DNA of 64,000 nucleotides from Tritrichomonas musculus (Eukaryota; Parabasalia; Tritrichomonadida; Tritrichomonadidae). Positions 53,398 through 63,600 of the stretch are shown piece after piece; position 1 is the stretch's first letter, and each line of letters starts with the position of its first letter. The translations under genes were made by a program, and so were the position numbers. The DNA lies in NCBI GenBank assembly GCA_039105265.1, contig JAPFFF010000006.1, forward strand, positions 5,828,001 through 5,892,000. The letters run 5' to 3'. Below the pieces are notes generated by a model. That model had not been told where the DNA came from. It saw only the letters and a program-made list of their open reading frames with translations, and ran no database searches.

Positions 53398-53880
53398 ATG
53401 ACTAAATCAATTGTTGATGACAAAATGAATAAATTATATAAACAAATTAATAAATATTATAAAACAATAAATCGTAAAATGTTAAAACAAATTGTAAAGC
53501 GTACTGATGAAATAACAGATTTATATTATGAATACGTAAATCCTGATATGAATGATAAAGAGAAGCGACAAAATGAAAATACATTATTGACCAAAAGAAT
53601 TTTAAATAATGAAAAGTGTAACGAAGTTTGTACATTTAACGGTGTTTTAACTTTCATTTGCGGAATTTATCATTTTCTTTATGCTTACGACAACGAACCG
53701 AATAAATTATTCCATCATTGTAATATTTGGGATTTCATGCATTGCACACTTCATGAATTCGATATGGAAAAGAAATTTATGTTTCTATTTAATGATGAAA
53801 ATATACCCGAAACGGTTGAAAGATTTTTAAATATTGACGATTATGAAATAATGAAATTATTAAAATTAAATTTTAATTAA
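53398..53880 (+). CDS. Maverick protein of unknown function, 160 residues
   Basis: First gene of the element, separated by 80 bp from the polymerase gene and transcribed in the same direction under a near-identical upstream block. The protein is Lys/Asn-rich with a helical N-terminal half (MTKSIVDDKMNKLYKQINKYY), a Cys pair (EKCNEVCTF) and a moderately hydrophobic segment around VLTFICGIYHFLYAY. His and Cys in FHHCNIWDFMHCTLHEF could bind metal, but no known motif is matched. There is no signal peptide. No family recognised. Confidence 0.7.
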   Translation: MTKSIVDDKMNKLYKQINKYYKTINRKMLKQIVKRTDEITDLYYEYVNPDMNDKEKRQNENTLLTKRILNNEKCNEVCTFNGVLTFICGIYHFLYAYDNEPNKLFHHCNIWDFMHCTLHEFDMEKKFMFLFNDENIPETVERFLNIDDYEIMKLLKLNFN

Positions 53881-53889
53881 ATAATTATT

Positions 53890-53960
53890 TTTATATCACA
53901 TGTCTCAAAAATAAATCTAATTAATTTTTTATTTTTTAATTTTTTATCTAATATAAAAAT
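53890..53960 (+). promoter_or_regulatory. Maverick upstream motif before the polymerase gene
   Basis: Copy of the block at 53329-53397: TATATCACATGTCTCAAAA, then T/A-rich DNA, then ATCTAATATAAAAATATG with the ATG at 53961. Confidence 0.5.
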
Positions 53961-56900
53961 ATGTCATTAGACAATACGCCAACAAATAAATTAATTGAGT
54001 TATCAAATTTATTATATAATGAAAATTTAACAATTAATGATGGGAAAAATGAATTTGATAATGAAAATGATTTACGTGAAAATTTAATTGAAATGCTAGT
54101 TTCAGATATTCTAAATAAAGGATATGATGGAGAAAATAATTATAATTCCATGTATTGGTTCGTGAAAGGTTTAAATATTCCATCACCGAAACCACTTAAA
54201 CATTACATAGATTCAGATGATTATTTATTCAAAAATTTAAATAAGTACAAAATTCAAGATTCACTTGATGATTTCAACCGTCAACGTTTACATGAAAAAT
54301 TCAACCGTGATTTACATAAAAAAGATTCTTCATTTCTTGATGAATTAATGAAGCATTCAAAAGATATTCGTGAATTTTGGAGAAGTGATTTATTATATAA
54401 TTCACCACCTGCTGATGCAATAAATGATGAGGAATTTTTCCCTGAAGAAAAACCAAAAGATATTAATTTACGTAATATTAAATCATTTAAAGAATGGCAA
54501 AAATTAGATGATGAACAACAAACATTAGTGGATGATATGATGAAATCATTATATAAAACACCTACTAATTGGGAAATTAATTTTGAACTTTTAAACAATA
54601 AAGGCAAAAAATTAATGTTTCCATTACTCAAAAAATTCTTTCAGGAATACATAGACCCATTACCAATGGATAAATACAAAATAGAATTTAAAGTTAAAGG
54701 TCAATGGCATTCTAAACCATTAACACCTGAAGTTTATAATAAATTAATGGAAAATTTCACTGAAGAACATTTTATATTCGACCTTGACGAAATACCGGCA
54801 GAATTTACGGGATTCAATAGTGGCGACAATGCCGATTTACCTGAATGGTCATTATTTTCATCATTAAGATTTTCAAAATATTTGCATAAAGATAGGGTCC
54901 GTAAAGACGTTGGTGGCTCATTCTTTAACTATATAGCTAATGATAAAGTACCTAAAAAAGTTATTGAGTATTTAAAACGTCTTCAAATATTTGATTCATT
55001 AGTGGATGAAAAAGTAACTGTTCTTGAAGAAGCAAAAGAATTCACTCGGAGTTATTATGATAATTTAACTGGTGATTTAGAATATGAAACCATTGAGATT
55101 CCAGAAAAAATTACAAAATCGACTAAACAACGTGAAGAATTAAATGATTGCTGCTTCGTTTATGCTCTCAAACAAACAGGTTATTATTCAGATGATATTT
55201 TAAATCAAATACGATTAAGAATTAATAATAGGTATTTATCACAAGGTTCAATTGAAAAAATATGTCAAGAGTTTAAGATACATATTAAGTTATCATATAT
55301 TGATGACAGTAGCGATAGAAAAAATAAAAAGACAACGGTTCAGCAATGCAAAAACAAATGCCGTAAATCATATTTAGGAATCAAAGATGCTGAACCTCAA
55401 CGAACCCATACATTTAATGTTTATGAAGACCATTATTTCATAGAAGAGAAAACACCATTTAGTACTTATTACATCAAAAATCTTCATAAAAATCTTGATG
55501 ATGATAAATACAATAAAGAATATAAACAAGAACATTGGATAAAAGCAAGATATTATATTTCATCATCAAATTTAGTCCGTGAATTAATGAAGCAAGGATA
55601 TTTTAATCCAATCACTTATGGACAATATCGAATATTAAAAACGGTTTTCTATCATGAATTCGATAAAGATTTAACAAATATTAATTTAGAATATGACCCA
55701 GAATATTGCACAAAATTAATAGCTCCAAAAATTGTTAAAGAAAGCGAAAACAAAACAGACCCTACTTATTGGTACGCTGACTTTGAAGCTGACGTTTCAG
55801 GTAATATTCATAAACCATTTATGTGTGTTCTTCAATCGCAAAATGGAAAAATTAATGAATGCTTTAAAGGTAAAACATGTAATAAGCAATTTCTTGATTT
55901 CTTACCTGATCATGCAGTTGTTTATTTCCACAATTTAGCATATGATTTTAGGATGTTTGCATCATTAGTTAATATCAAAAATACTATAATTAAAGGAACA
56001 AAATTAATGAAAGCAAATGTTGAATATAACGATAAAAAGATTTTCTTTAAAGATTCATTGCCAATGTTGAATTGTAAACTTTCACAATTACCTTCTATGT
56101 TTAATTTGGGCATTAATGTTCAAAAAGAAATTTTCCCATACAAATATTACACACTTGAAAGATTAAATACCAACAAAGGAGTAATTAATGATACAGGCTT
56201 AAATGAAGATCAAAAATGGACAACAGATGATTATGAATTATTTAAATCAAACATTGATAAAATCCCTAAATGTAGAATTGATGAAAACCATTTCGACATG
56301 TGGACTTATGCTGAATTTTATTGTAAACAAGATGTAAACATCCTTAGACTTGGATTTAATGAATTCAGAAATGGATTTATTAAAGATTTCAGTATTGACC
56401 CATTTAATTTCATTTCCATTTCTTCACTCGCTAATGAAGTATTTAATCAACGTGTTTATTATCCTAATGGTAACCTTTATAAATTAGGTGGTCATGTTCG
56501 TAAGTTTTGCTCAAAAGCTGTTTATGGAGGACGTTGTATGACTGCATACAATAAAAAATGGCATATATTAAAGCTACTTTGTGATTTCGACGCTGTTTCA
56601 TTATATCCTTCAGCAATGGCACGTTTATATACCGTTGAAGGTAAACCTGAAGTTATCAAACCTGAACAATTAAACCTTGAATTCCTTTCAAAACAAGGTG
56701 CTTATATTGTTGAAATCAAAATTACTAAAGTTAATAAACATTATCCATTCCCACTCATTGTTCGTAAAGTAAATGGATTAAATCTTAATGATGATAACTT
56801 AAAAGAAGGTGAAACATTAAATATAATTGTCGATAATATATCATTAGAAGATCTCATTGAATTTCAAAAAATAGAGTTTGAATTCATCCGTGGTTATTAT

Positions 56901-57764
56901 TGGGCAGGCAAACGTGATTATACAATCCAAAAAGAAATTAAGAAAATATTTAATAAAAGACTTGAATATAAGAAGCAACATAACCCATTACAACAATTAT
57001 ATAAATTAATTATGAATTCATGCTATGGTAAAACTATTGAAAAACCAGTTGATAAAGATATTAAATATATGAATGATGACGATTTTGAGAAATATTGGAT
57101 CAAAAACTATAATAAAATTATTGAGGACACATTAATTGAGAGTAGAAAGACACCAATTCACGCTGTAAAAGTTATTAAACAAATTGAAAACCATTTTAAC
57201 TTTTCACTTCTTGGTATTCAAGTTCTTTCTATGTCAAAACGAATTATGAACGAAGTAATGTGTTTAGCTTATGATTTGGGATGCCACATTTATTACCAAG
57301 ATACTGATTCAATGCACATTGAAGTTGATGATTTACCACGGCTTGTTAATGGTTTTAAAGAAAAATATAATCGTGAATTAATCGGAACTAATTTAGGACA
57401 ATTTCACAGTGACTTTCCAACTATTAACGGTCATGATGAAATGCCAAAATCTATTGAGTCATATTTTCTAATGAAGAAAATGTATATAGATAAATTACAA
57501 GATTCAACGGGAGAAATTGATTATATGATTAGAGGTAAAGGTTTAACACAAAACTCAATTAAATATGCTTACAAAGAATTTGGTAATGATCCCATGAAAT
57601 TATATGAATCCCTATTTAATGGCAACACACAAACGTTTGATTTAACGAAAGGTCAACCATGCTTTTCAATGAATAAAAACATGACAGTATCAACTTTAAA
57701 GAAATTTGAACGTAAAATTAAAACAACTTATGAAGAAGGTAAACATGAAGATTATTTTAAATAG
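53961..57764 (+). CDS. Protein-primed family B DNA polymerase of Maverick/Polinton
   Basis: A 1267-residue polymerase with 3'-5' exonuclease and polymerase motifs in order. Exo I is DFEAD at 607-611, Exo II HNLAYD near 657-662, Exo III YCKQD near 786-790. Motif A is DFDAVSLYPS (875-884), motif B KLIMNSCYG (1015-1023), motif C DTDS (1114-1117), and KKMYIDK follows in the thumb. The metal-binding aspartates (877, 1114, 1116) are all present, so the enzyme looks active; the family copies the element using a terminal protein as primer. The first 390 residues are unassigned. At 394-405 LNDCCFVYALKQ, followed near 483-494 by HTFNVYEDHYFI, suggests a Cys/His domain before the exonuclease. The gene overlaps the 3' end of the integrase by 8 bp in convergent orientation. 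Confidence 0.95.
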   Translation: MSLDNTPTNKLIELSNLLYNENLTINDGKNEFDNENDLRENLIEMLVSDILNKGYDGENNYNSMYWFVKGLNIPSPKPLKHYIDSDDYLFKNLNKYKIQDSLDDFNRQRLHEKFNRDLHKKDSSFLDELMKHSKDIREFWRSDLLYNSPPADAINDEEFFPEEKPKDINLRNIKSFKEWQKLDDEQQTLVDDMMKSLYKTPTNWEINFELLNNKGKKLMFPLLKKFFQEYIDPLPMDKYKIEFKVKGQWHSKPLTPEVYNKLMENFTEEHFIFDLDEIPAEFTGFNSGDNADLPEWSLFSSLRFSKYLHKDRVRKDVGGSFFNYIANDKVPKKVIEYLKRLQIFDSLVDEKVTVLEEAKEFTRSYYDNLTGDLEYETIEIPEKITKSTKQREELNDCCFVYALKQTGYYSDDILNQIRLRINNRYLSQGSIEKICQEFKIHIKLSYIDDSSDRKNKKTTVQQCKNKCRKSYLGIKDAEPQRTHTFNVYEDHYFIEEKTPFSTYYIKNLHKNLDDDKYNKEYKQEHWIKARYYISSSNLVRELMKQGYFNPITYGQYRILKTVFYHEFDKDLTNINLEYDPEYCTKLIAPKIVKESENKTDPTYWYADFEADVSGNIHKPFMCVLQSQNGKINECFKGKTCNKQFLDFLPDHAVVYFHNLAYDFRMFASLVNIKNTIIKGTKLMKANVEYNDKKIFFKDSLPMLNCKLSQLPSMFNLGINVQKEIFPYKYYTLERLNTNKGVINDTGLNEDQKWTTDDYELFKSNIDKIPKCRIDENHFDMWTYAEFYCKQDVNILRLGFNEFRNGFIKDFSIDPFNFISISSLANEVFNQRVYYPNGNLYKLGGHVRKFCSKAVYGGRCMTAYNKKWHILKLLCDFDAVSLYPSAMARLYTVEGKPEVIKPEQLNLEFLSKQGAYIVEIKITKVNKHYPFPLIVRKVNGLNLNDDNLKEGETLNIIVDNISLEDLIEFQKIEFEFIRGYYWAGKRDYTIQKEIKKIFNKRLEYKKQHNPLQQLYKLIMNSCYGKTIEKPVDKDIKYMNDDDFEKYWIKNYNKIIEDTLIESRKTPIHAVKVIKQIENHFNFSLLGIQVLSMSKRIMNEVMCLAYDLGCHIYYQDTDSMHIEVDDLPRLVNGFKEKYNRELIGTNLGQFHSDFPTINGHDEMPKSIESYFLMKKMYIDKLQDSTGEIDYMIRGKGLTQNSIKYAYKEFGNDPMKLYESLFNGNTQTFDLTKGQPCFSMNKNMTVSTLKKFERKIKTTYEEGKHEDYFK

Positions 57765-59364
57765 GATCTAATAAATATCTTGGTAATAATTGAGTTTCAT
57801 TTTTACCATTAAGTTTTCCTTCTACTTTAAATAATCCATTTTCTTTACCAATAACTTTAAACTCTCCTGGTTGAATTATTGATCTTCTTTTCATCATTGG
57901 ATCTTTTTCATTATAAACTTTAACATTTACTCCATCATTAATATTAAAACTTGCATTATTTTTAATTTCCCAATTAGCTTGTAATATTCTCCTCACAATA
58001 TAATTTTCAAGTTCTGGATCATCATTTACCATCTTTGGTGTTACACTAAAACCTGCCCATTTACTCAATCCTCTATGTGGTGCATTATTGTATTGATTAA
58101 CTATTTCATTCATTACTTCAGGAGTTATTACACCAATTTTCATATTATACGCCATATCTCTAATGGTTCTAATTACTCTATCAATAATTCCTAAACTTGA
58201 ATGTAAAGGATCATTTTTAACCTCTTTCTGTTCTTTCTTCATGAAATCAGGATAATTACCTATTACTTGTCTTGTTACTGGTTTAAAATCAATTCCTCGT
58301 GAATTATAAAATGATTCCCACGCCAACTTTGAATTAAAACTTCCTTCACCATCTCCTGTTAAATGTATTACATTAGCACCTTTCTCAATCATTTTATTTA
58401 ATGCTCTCAAATATGAAACAGTTGATTTAATAGTTCCTTATGAAAATTCATTCTCTCCCACCACATCATTTAATAATTCAACAAATAAGTATTTAGTATT
58501 CACATTTATTGCTACCAAATAACCCAATTTTCCACAAAACATTAAATCAATCATCCATGTGTTCCTTTCTGCAACTTTATGTAATTGATAATGTTTTATA
58601 TTTTGTTTTAAAGGAAATGATGAAGGAATTTTTCCCTTTTCTTCTTTCAGTTCTGGGTTAATTAGTTTTAAAGCATTGATTTTATCTTTACTTTTATATC
58701 CAAATAATCCCGTAAATGGTATTTTATCATATTTTATAGTCGTCCCTGGTTGTTGAAAATATTTTCGTTTATAATCTTCATACCAATTATTAATTGATCT
58801 TCTTCCTCTATTCCATCCACTTGTGACTTTAACAAAATTGTCATATGTTAATAAATCATCATTCATGTGTTCAACAACAAATTTATCTAATTTATCGCCA
58901 AACGTTTCTTTTCTGACTTTCGGCTCTTCATTCTTATGTACTTCTTCCCATTCTCTTTCATACTCATCATATATGTGTCTAATATCTTCATCTAGTAATG
59001 GTTTAAATGAGTTTAATCTTTTCACTTGATTAAATGATAATTTATTTTTGTTCTTATGAACTTTACTCATTAAATCCTCTCTTGCTATTCTCACTGCTTC
59101 TTCATAATCTGCCATTCGTACACGTTCCATTTCTACTTCACGTCTACGTTCTTCATCCTTTACTATATCACGAATGGTTAAGTAATGAATTATATAGAAA
59201 TTGTTTATATGTTGAGCAGGAATTTTCACTTTCAAATATTTTTCACAATAATGATTTATATAATATTTCACTTGTTCCTCAAATTTATTCGGTTCATACT
59301 TTTCTATCTTACTTGTCACATATGAAATTATTCCATCTGTGTTATTAAATAATGTTTCAGTCAT
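57757..59364 (-). pseudogene. Maverick retroviral-type integrase interrupted by one in-frame stop
   Basis: An ATG at 59362-59364 opens a 308-codon frame ending at TAA (58438-58440). Reading continues in the same frame for another 226 codons to the true stop at 57757. The only break is therefore a single nonsense codon inside the catalytic core; no frameshift is needed. The N-terminal half is charged and helical (RREVEMERVRMADYEEAVRI). The core shows WMIDLMF (Asp273) before the stop, and HLTGDG and HSSLGIIDRVIRTIRD after it; the third acidic residue is not certain. A C-terminal SH3/tudor-like region ends the protein. A 217-codon downstream piece would have to start at TTG. Other genes in the window use TAA as stop, so code change is unlikely. 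It is either a recently inactivated copy or a sequence error. Confidence 0.85.
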
Positions 59365-59447
59365 GTTTTAAATTGAATTAAATTAAAGATATTTGATGAT
59401 TTCATGAATGTAAAAATAATTATTTAGTTTATTTTTCATAAATTAAA

Positions 59448-59469
59448 TTTTTTATCACATAATAAAAAT
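59448..59469 (+). promoter_or_regulatory. Maverick upstream motif before the 85-residue gene
   Basis: TTTTTTATCACATAATAAAA followed by ATATG resembles the block before 53398 and 53961. The divergent integrase gene starts about 84 bp to the left. Confidence 0.4.
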
Positions 59470-59727
59470 ATGTCTCAAACCTTACCACCTCGAGATCAAG
59501 ATCTCAGGCTTCCAGCCCTTAAACAACGTCATGAACGTAAAACATTCGCTACTCCAACGTTGAAACTCATAAATTCACGTCTTCAATATTATAGAAAAGT
59601 ATTAAGTCAACCTGAACCAAAAACAGAGAAAGGTAAACTTAGTCGTGCAAGAATTCAAAATAAATATGATCAATGCATGAAAGTTAGAGCATTATTAAAC
59701 AGAGCCGTTAAGAACCTTTATCTTTAA
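59470..59727 (+). CDS. Small basic Maverick protein, 85 residues
   Basis: Begins MSQTLPPRDQDLRLPALKQ and is rich in Arg, Lys and Gln, with a helical stretch LINSRLQYYRKVL and RALLNRAVKNLYL at the end. It has a Pro-rich N-terminus and no membrane segment. The charge would fit a nucleic-acid-binding or virion core protein (inference). Its 3' end overlaps the convergent 75-residue gene by 20 bp. It has its own copy of the Maverick upstream motif. No family recognised. Confidence 0.65.
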   Translation: MSQTLPPRDQDLRLPALKQRHERKTFATPTLKLINSRLQYYRKVLSQPEPKTEKGKLSRARIQNKYDQCMKVRALLNRAVKNLYL

Positions 59728-59935
59728 CATAGAACCCATCACTACCGAAATATTCAATTGCTGGATTATTTGAATTATCAAATTTAGGTAATATTTTTGC
59801 AACATTACCAACAACAGGTAACTTTTCCATTATTGATTTTGTTTTATTCCATCCAAATTTGAAGCCATCAGCGAAATCTTTAGCTGCTTCTTTAACTTTA
59901 CCCGCTAACTTTTTAAACCAACTACCAAATGCCAT
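59708..59935 (-). CDS. Small amphipathic Maverick protein, 75 residues
   Basis: ATG at 59933-59935. The N-terminus (MAFGSWFKKLAGKVKEAAKD) is a strongly amphipathic basic helix, followed by FADGFKFGWNKTKSIMEKLP, a Gly/Val-rich VVGNVAKILPKF segment and a polar tail. Such a layout resembles minor capsid or membrane-active peptides encoded by polinton-like viruses and adenovirus-type minor capsid proteins, but I have only the physical character to go on. It is divergent from the 213-residue gene, with 52 bp between their starts, and convergent with the 85-residue gene. Confidence 0.6.
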   Translation of the reverse strand: MAFGSWFKKLAGKVKEAAKDFADGFKFGWNKTKSIMEKLPVVGNVAKILPKFDNSNNPAIEYFGSDGFYVKDKGS

Positions 59936-59987
59936 TTTTTAAATTAAGATTAAAATTATGATTTAATATTTTTATTTAAAACTAAAT

Positions 59988-60629
59988 ATGACATTAAAGC
60001 AAGCAAGAATATTAAGTAGTGAAACCGATAACACTATTAAGCAAGAACAAAACACAAATGTTAACATTAACATAAAACCATCAACTAAGTCACGACCTCA
60101 AACAGTTCCGTTATATCCTAATGTTCCACCATTAAATCCAAACGTAAATTTTACTCAAGCGAACCAACCTGCGGATATTCCACCGGTTGGTCAAACTTTA
60201 TATATTCCGACGACGGAGGATTTGAACTATCAATCTCAACCTCCAACAAACAGCAATTTCCCATTAACTCGAGACAGAGGTATTGCAGATTTAGGAAATG
60301 AAATTGAGGATTTAGAAAAGAAAAATCAATTTTTACAAATGTTAGTTGAAATGTATGAATCAAACCCGTTAAAAATAAATGCTTACGTTGTTTGTGAAAG
60401 TAAGTTATTAATGAATATGATAAAGTTATTAACTGATTGTGAGAAAGTTGATTTAGTACTTAATGAAGATATTGGATGTAGCGGATGTACGGCTAAAACA
60501 AACAAAATCATTTATGTTTCAAAAATATTGGTTACTAAAGATGGTAAAACTAGTGAGTTAAAATATGATTACAATAACATTTACAGTGAATTTGTTAAAT
60601 ATGGAATTAGTTTGAAAATGACGTATTAA
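59988..60629 (+). CDS. Maverick protein of unknown function, 213 residues
   Basis: The first 100 residues are Pro/Asn/Thr-rich and look disordered (PLYPNVPPLNPNVNF). A short coiled coil follows (GNEIEDLEKKNQFLQML, about 103-119). The C-terminal part (about 128-213) looks compact, with Cys residues at DCEKVDLVLNEDIGCSGC. The arrangement resembles a structural or adaptor protein, but no family is recognised. It ends 1 bp before the 3' end of the fibre-like gene, which runs towards it. Confidence 0.65.
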   Translation: MTLKQARILSSETDNTIKQEQNTNVNINIKPSTKSRPQTVPLYPNVPPLNPNVNFTQANQPADIPPVGQTLYIPTTEDLNYQSQPPTNSNFPLTRDRGIADLGNEIEDLEKKNQFLQMLVEMYESNPLKINAYVVCESKLLMNMIKLLTDCEKVDLVLNEDIGCSGCTAKTNKIIYVSKILVTKDGKTSELKYDYNNIYSEFVKYGISLKMTY

Positions 60630-60630
60630 T

Positions 60631-63600
60631 TTATGTTTTAAATACAGCTAACATTTTATCATTTATTTTTGCTGTAATCACGCCCACCGTTGTTCGGTGT
60701 ATTTTTGATGTAATTGCTGTTTGACTAGTTAATGTTTTCAATTCTCCTTCATCAATAAAAACTTCATCCCCAATTCCATAACATGATGTATCTGTAACTT
60801 TAACTAAATAATCACCACCTGAAGCAAATGTCACACATTTATTAACTTCATCAATCTTAACACAAATTCCAACATACTCATTCCATCTGCCATTAGTCTT
60901 TACTGAACAAATACAATCTGTAGTGTCTGTTTCAGTTGATGGTATCCATTCATTCTTAACTTGTTTGTAAACCTTACCTGTCATATATACTGGTGCACCA
61001 ATTACAAAATCATTTATTGAATTCATTGATTCCTCAATTGGACAGTAATGAGTAATAGTTGTGTTGGAATTGATTTTAGCATAGGCATTGCCGTCCATAT
61101 CATATGCATTCATAATACAAACTTTTGATTGAGTAATTTTCAATGCTGTTATTTCATTGTATTTGATGGTCGCTTCATCACTTTTTACATTAATATCAAA
61201 ATCTAACCATCTTTCCTTCGAACTATCAAGTTGATTGCCAATGCTCAATATTCTTGCATTTCGAGAATGATTTGGTTTCATGACCATGAGAGGTGCATCA
61301 CTACATGTCTGATTTGCTCCACCCAATGTCAGAATGTTGTTTGGGTCTTTGATATAAACCTCTCCACTACTATCAGTGAAATACTCTTTTGATATATCTG
61401 CTTTCAATGCATATTTACCTTCTGCTGTTGTTTTTGTTTCATATTGGGTCATATCTGGCAAGTCCTGGTTTTTAGCATACTCACTTAAGTTCGCAAGCTT
61501 CGCGTACGGTTCCAAAGCTGTTGCCAATGCAGTACTCAGTGCAGATTCATTAACTAAATCATTTGGTATTGTTGGGATTGCTTCAGCTAATTCTGTTTTT
61601 AATACATAAGCATTTAATGCATTTGTTAATGTTTTATTATTAACTAAATCATCTGGTATTGATGGGATTGCTTCAGCTAATTCTGTTTTTAATGCGTAAT
61701 CATTTAATGTTGTCGTTAATGTTGTTTCATTAATTAAATCAGTTGGTAACTCTTTAATGTCAGTCTTTAATGCGTAATCATTTAAATCACTTCCATAAAT
61801 AACATTTTCAATAAAATATGTTTCATTTGGGTCATAATTAATGTAATCATAAGTGCCTTGAGCAATACATGCAGGCATTGTAATAACACCATTTTTATAT
61901 GTCAAATATGATATCATTCTACTTGTCATATTTACTTTTCCCTCTAATCCTTGAAATGTGAATTTCTTTGATGAAGTTGAGCCGTTAGTTCCATTAACAA
62001 GCTTTTTGTTTGATACTGTATTATTAATTACATTTGCAGTTATTGCGTACCAATCATTATCACCATCTGCATTAATCCATCTAAACGTTATTTTAATTAT
62101 GAAATTTGGTGATGGTTTTTTCAAAGTTAATACATAGGTAGCAGTTGCATATTCGTCTTCATTAGTTAAATTTGCTTTTTCTTTCACAGTTGTGTATTCT
62201 AATTGACGAGTTTTTAATGCATTTGTTAATGTTTCACTATTGACTAAATCATCTGGTATCGTTTGTATATCAGTTTTTAATGCATAACTACTTAATAGAG
62301 TATTTACTTCTTCTTTTGAAGAATAATTATTTAATATATTTGTTAATTGATTGTTATTTTTAAAGTTTGCGTTTAAATATGTGTATGACGGATTATTATC
62401 TTGAACATATCGAACAGTTGCATAATTATTTAATGTTTCACTTAATTTATTCGTGAATGATTCATTTAAATGATTTTTATGATTTTCAATCAATTTTTTA
62501 GTTGCTGATGCTGTTAATAATTGATTATTCGTCAATGTTTCGCCTAATAATAATTCATTATCGTTTTTAGCTGCTGGGGTGTATTTGAGTTTAACAAATG
62601 ATGGTTGAATTCTTCCATAAATTAAAAGATATGGAAATTCATAAACTAATTCGCAATTAATAGCTGAAATATCTGTAACATCTGAGTTCAAACATTCAAT
62701 ACTTCCATTTTCCTTATACTCATATTCGTAAATTCGGTACATCTCGCCAATATCATCAACCATAAATGAAACATCAATTTTATAATTAGTTTCAATATGT
62801 TCACAGTAATATTTAAAACATAATCTTTCATCAGGAATTATAATTTCTGTTTCAACATATGGTTTTTCTTCAACTACTTCATGAGGTGCTAATACTAATC
62901 CATCATCAATTATTTCATCAACATATGCAACTTCTTTAACAGTTGATCCAGCATTTTTACTAAACGCTAATTTTAATGCACCAAATATACCTTCAGCACC
63001 AACTTTCATTAATCCACCAAAGTTAAAACAAAAGTTACTAATTTGTACGACATCCATAACTACATCAAACCAATTAGTTTTATTTTTCATATCGTTAATT
63101 TCTTTCTCTAACTTTGCACAATAATTTTGAAGTGCTGATATTTGATTAACGGCTATATCTACTGTGTTACTTAATGAATTCAAAACGAAAACGTGGGATT
63201 CAATGTTCTCACCTATGACTACACCTGAAGTTTGGATATTAAAGTTTGTATATAATGTTGTGCATGCTTCAGGTCGTGGTGAGACAGTATAATATCCAGT
63301 ATTAGCTAAGAACTCAAATGTATTCATTCCTTTTTGATAACTTACATCAGCAATAGTATAAATTAATTCATCATCTTTAGGCATATATAATATTAAACCA
63401 TATGGAGGATTACCGACTTGCAAAGGTGAAGTATAATGGTATTCAAGTAATTCAAAATAATTGTCGGATTGTAGTTTGTAGTTATTTAATCCCGATGATT
63501 TATATTCGAAGTCAACAATGAAGTCATAAGTTTTATTATTTATGTTTAAAGTTGCTGAATACGTACAATTAGCAAAATCTTTGACGGGGTAAATGTAAAC

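Noticed and set aside
57757-57764. Functional antisense overlap between polymerase and integrase
   Set aside because: An 8-bp convergent overlap is ordinary gene packing in compact elements.
57757-58410. Separate 217-residue integrase gene
   Set aside because: The first codon is TTG and the frame is continuous with the upstream 308-codon part except for one stop, so it is one broken gene.
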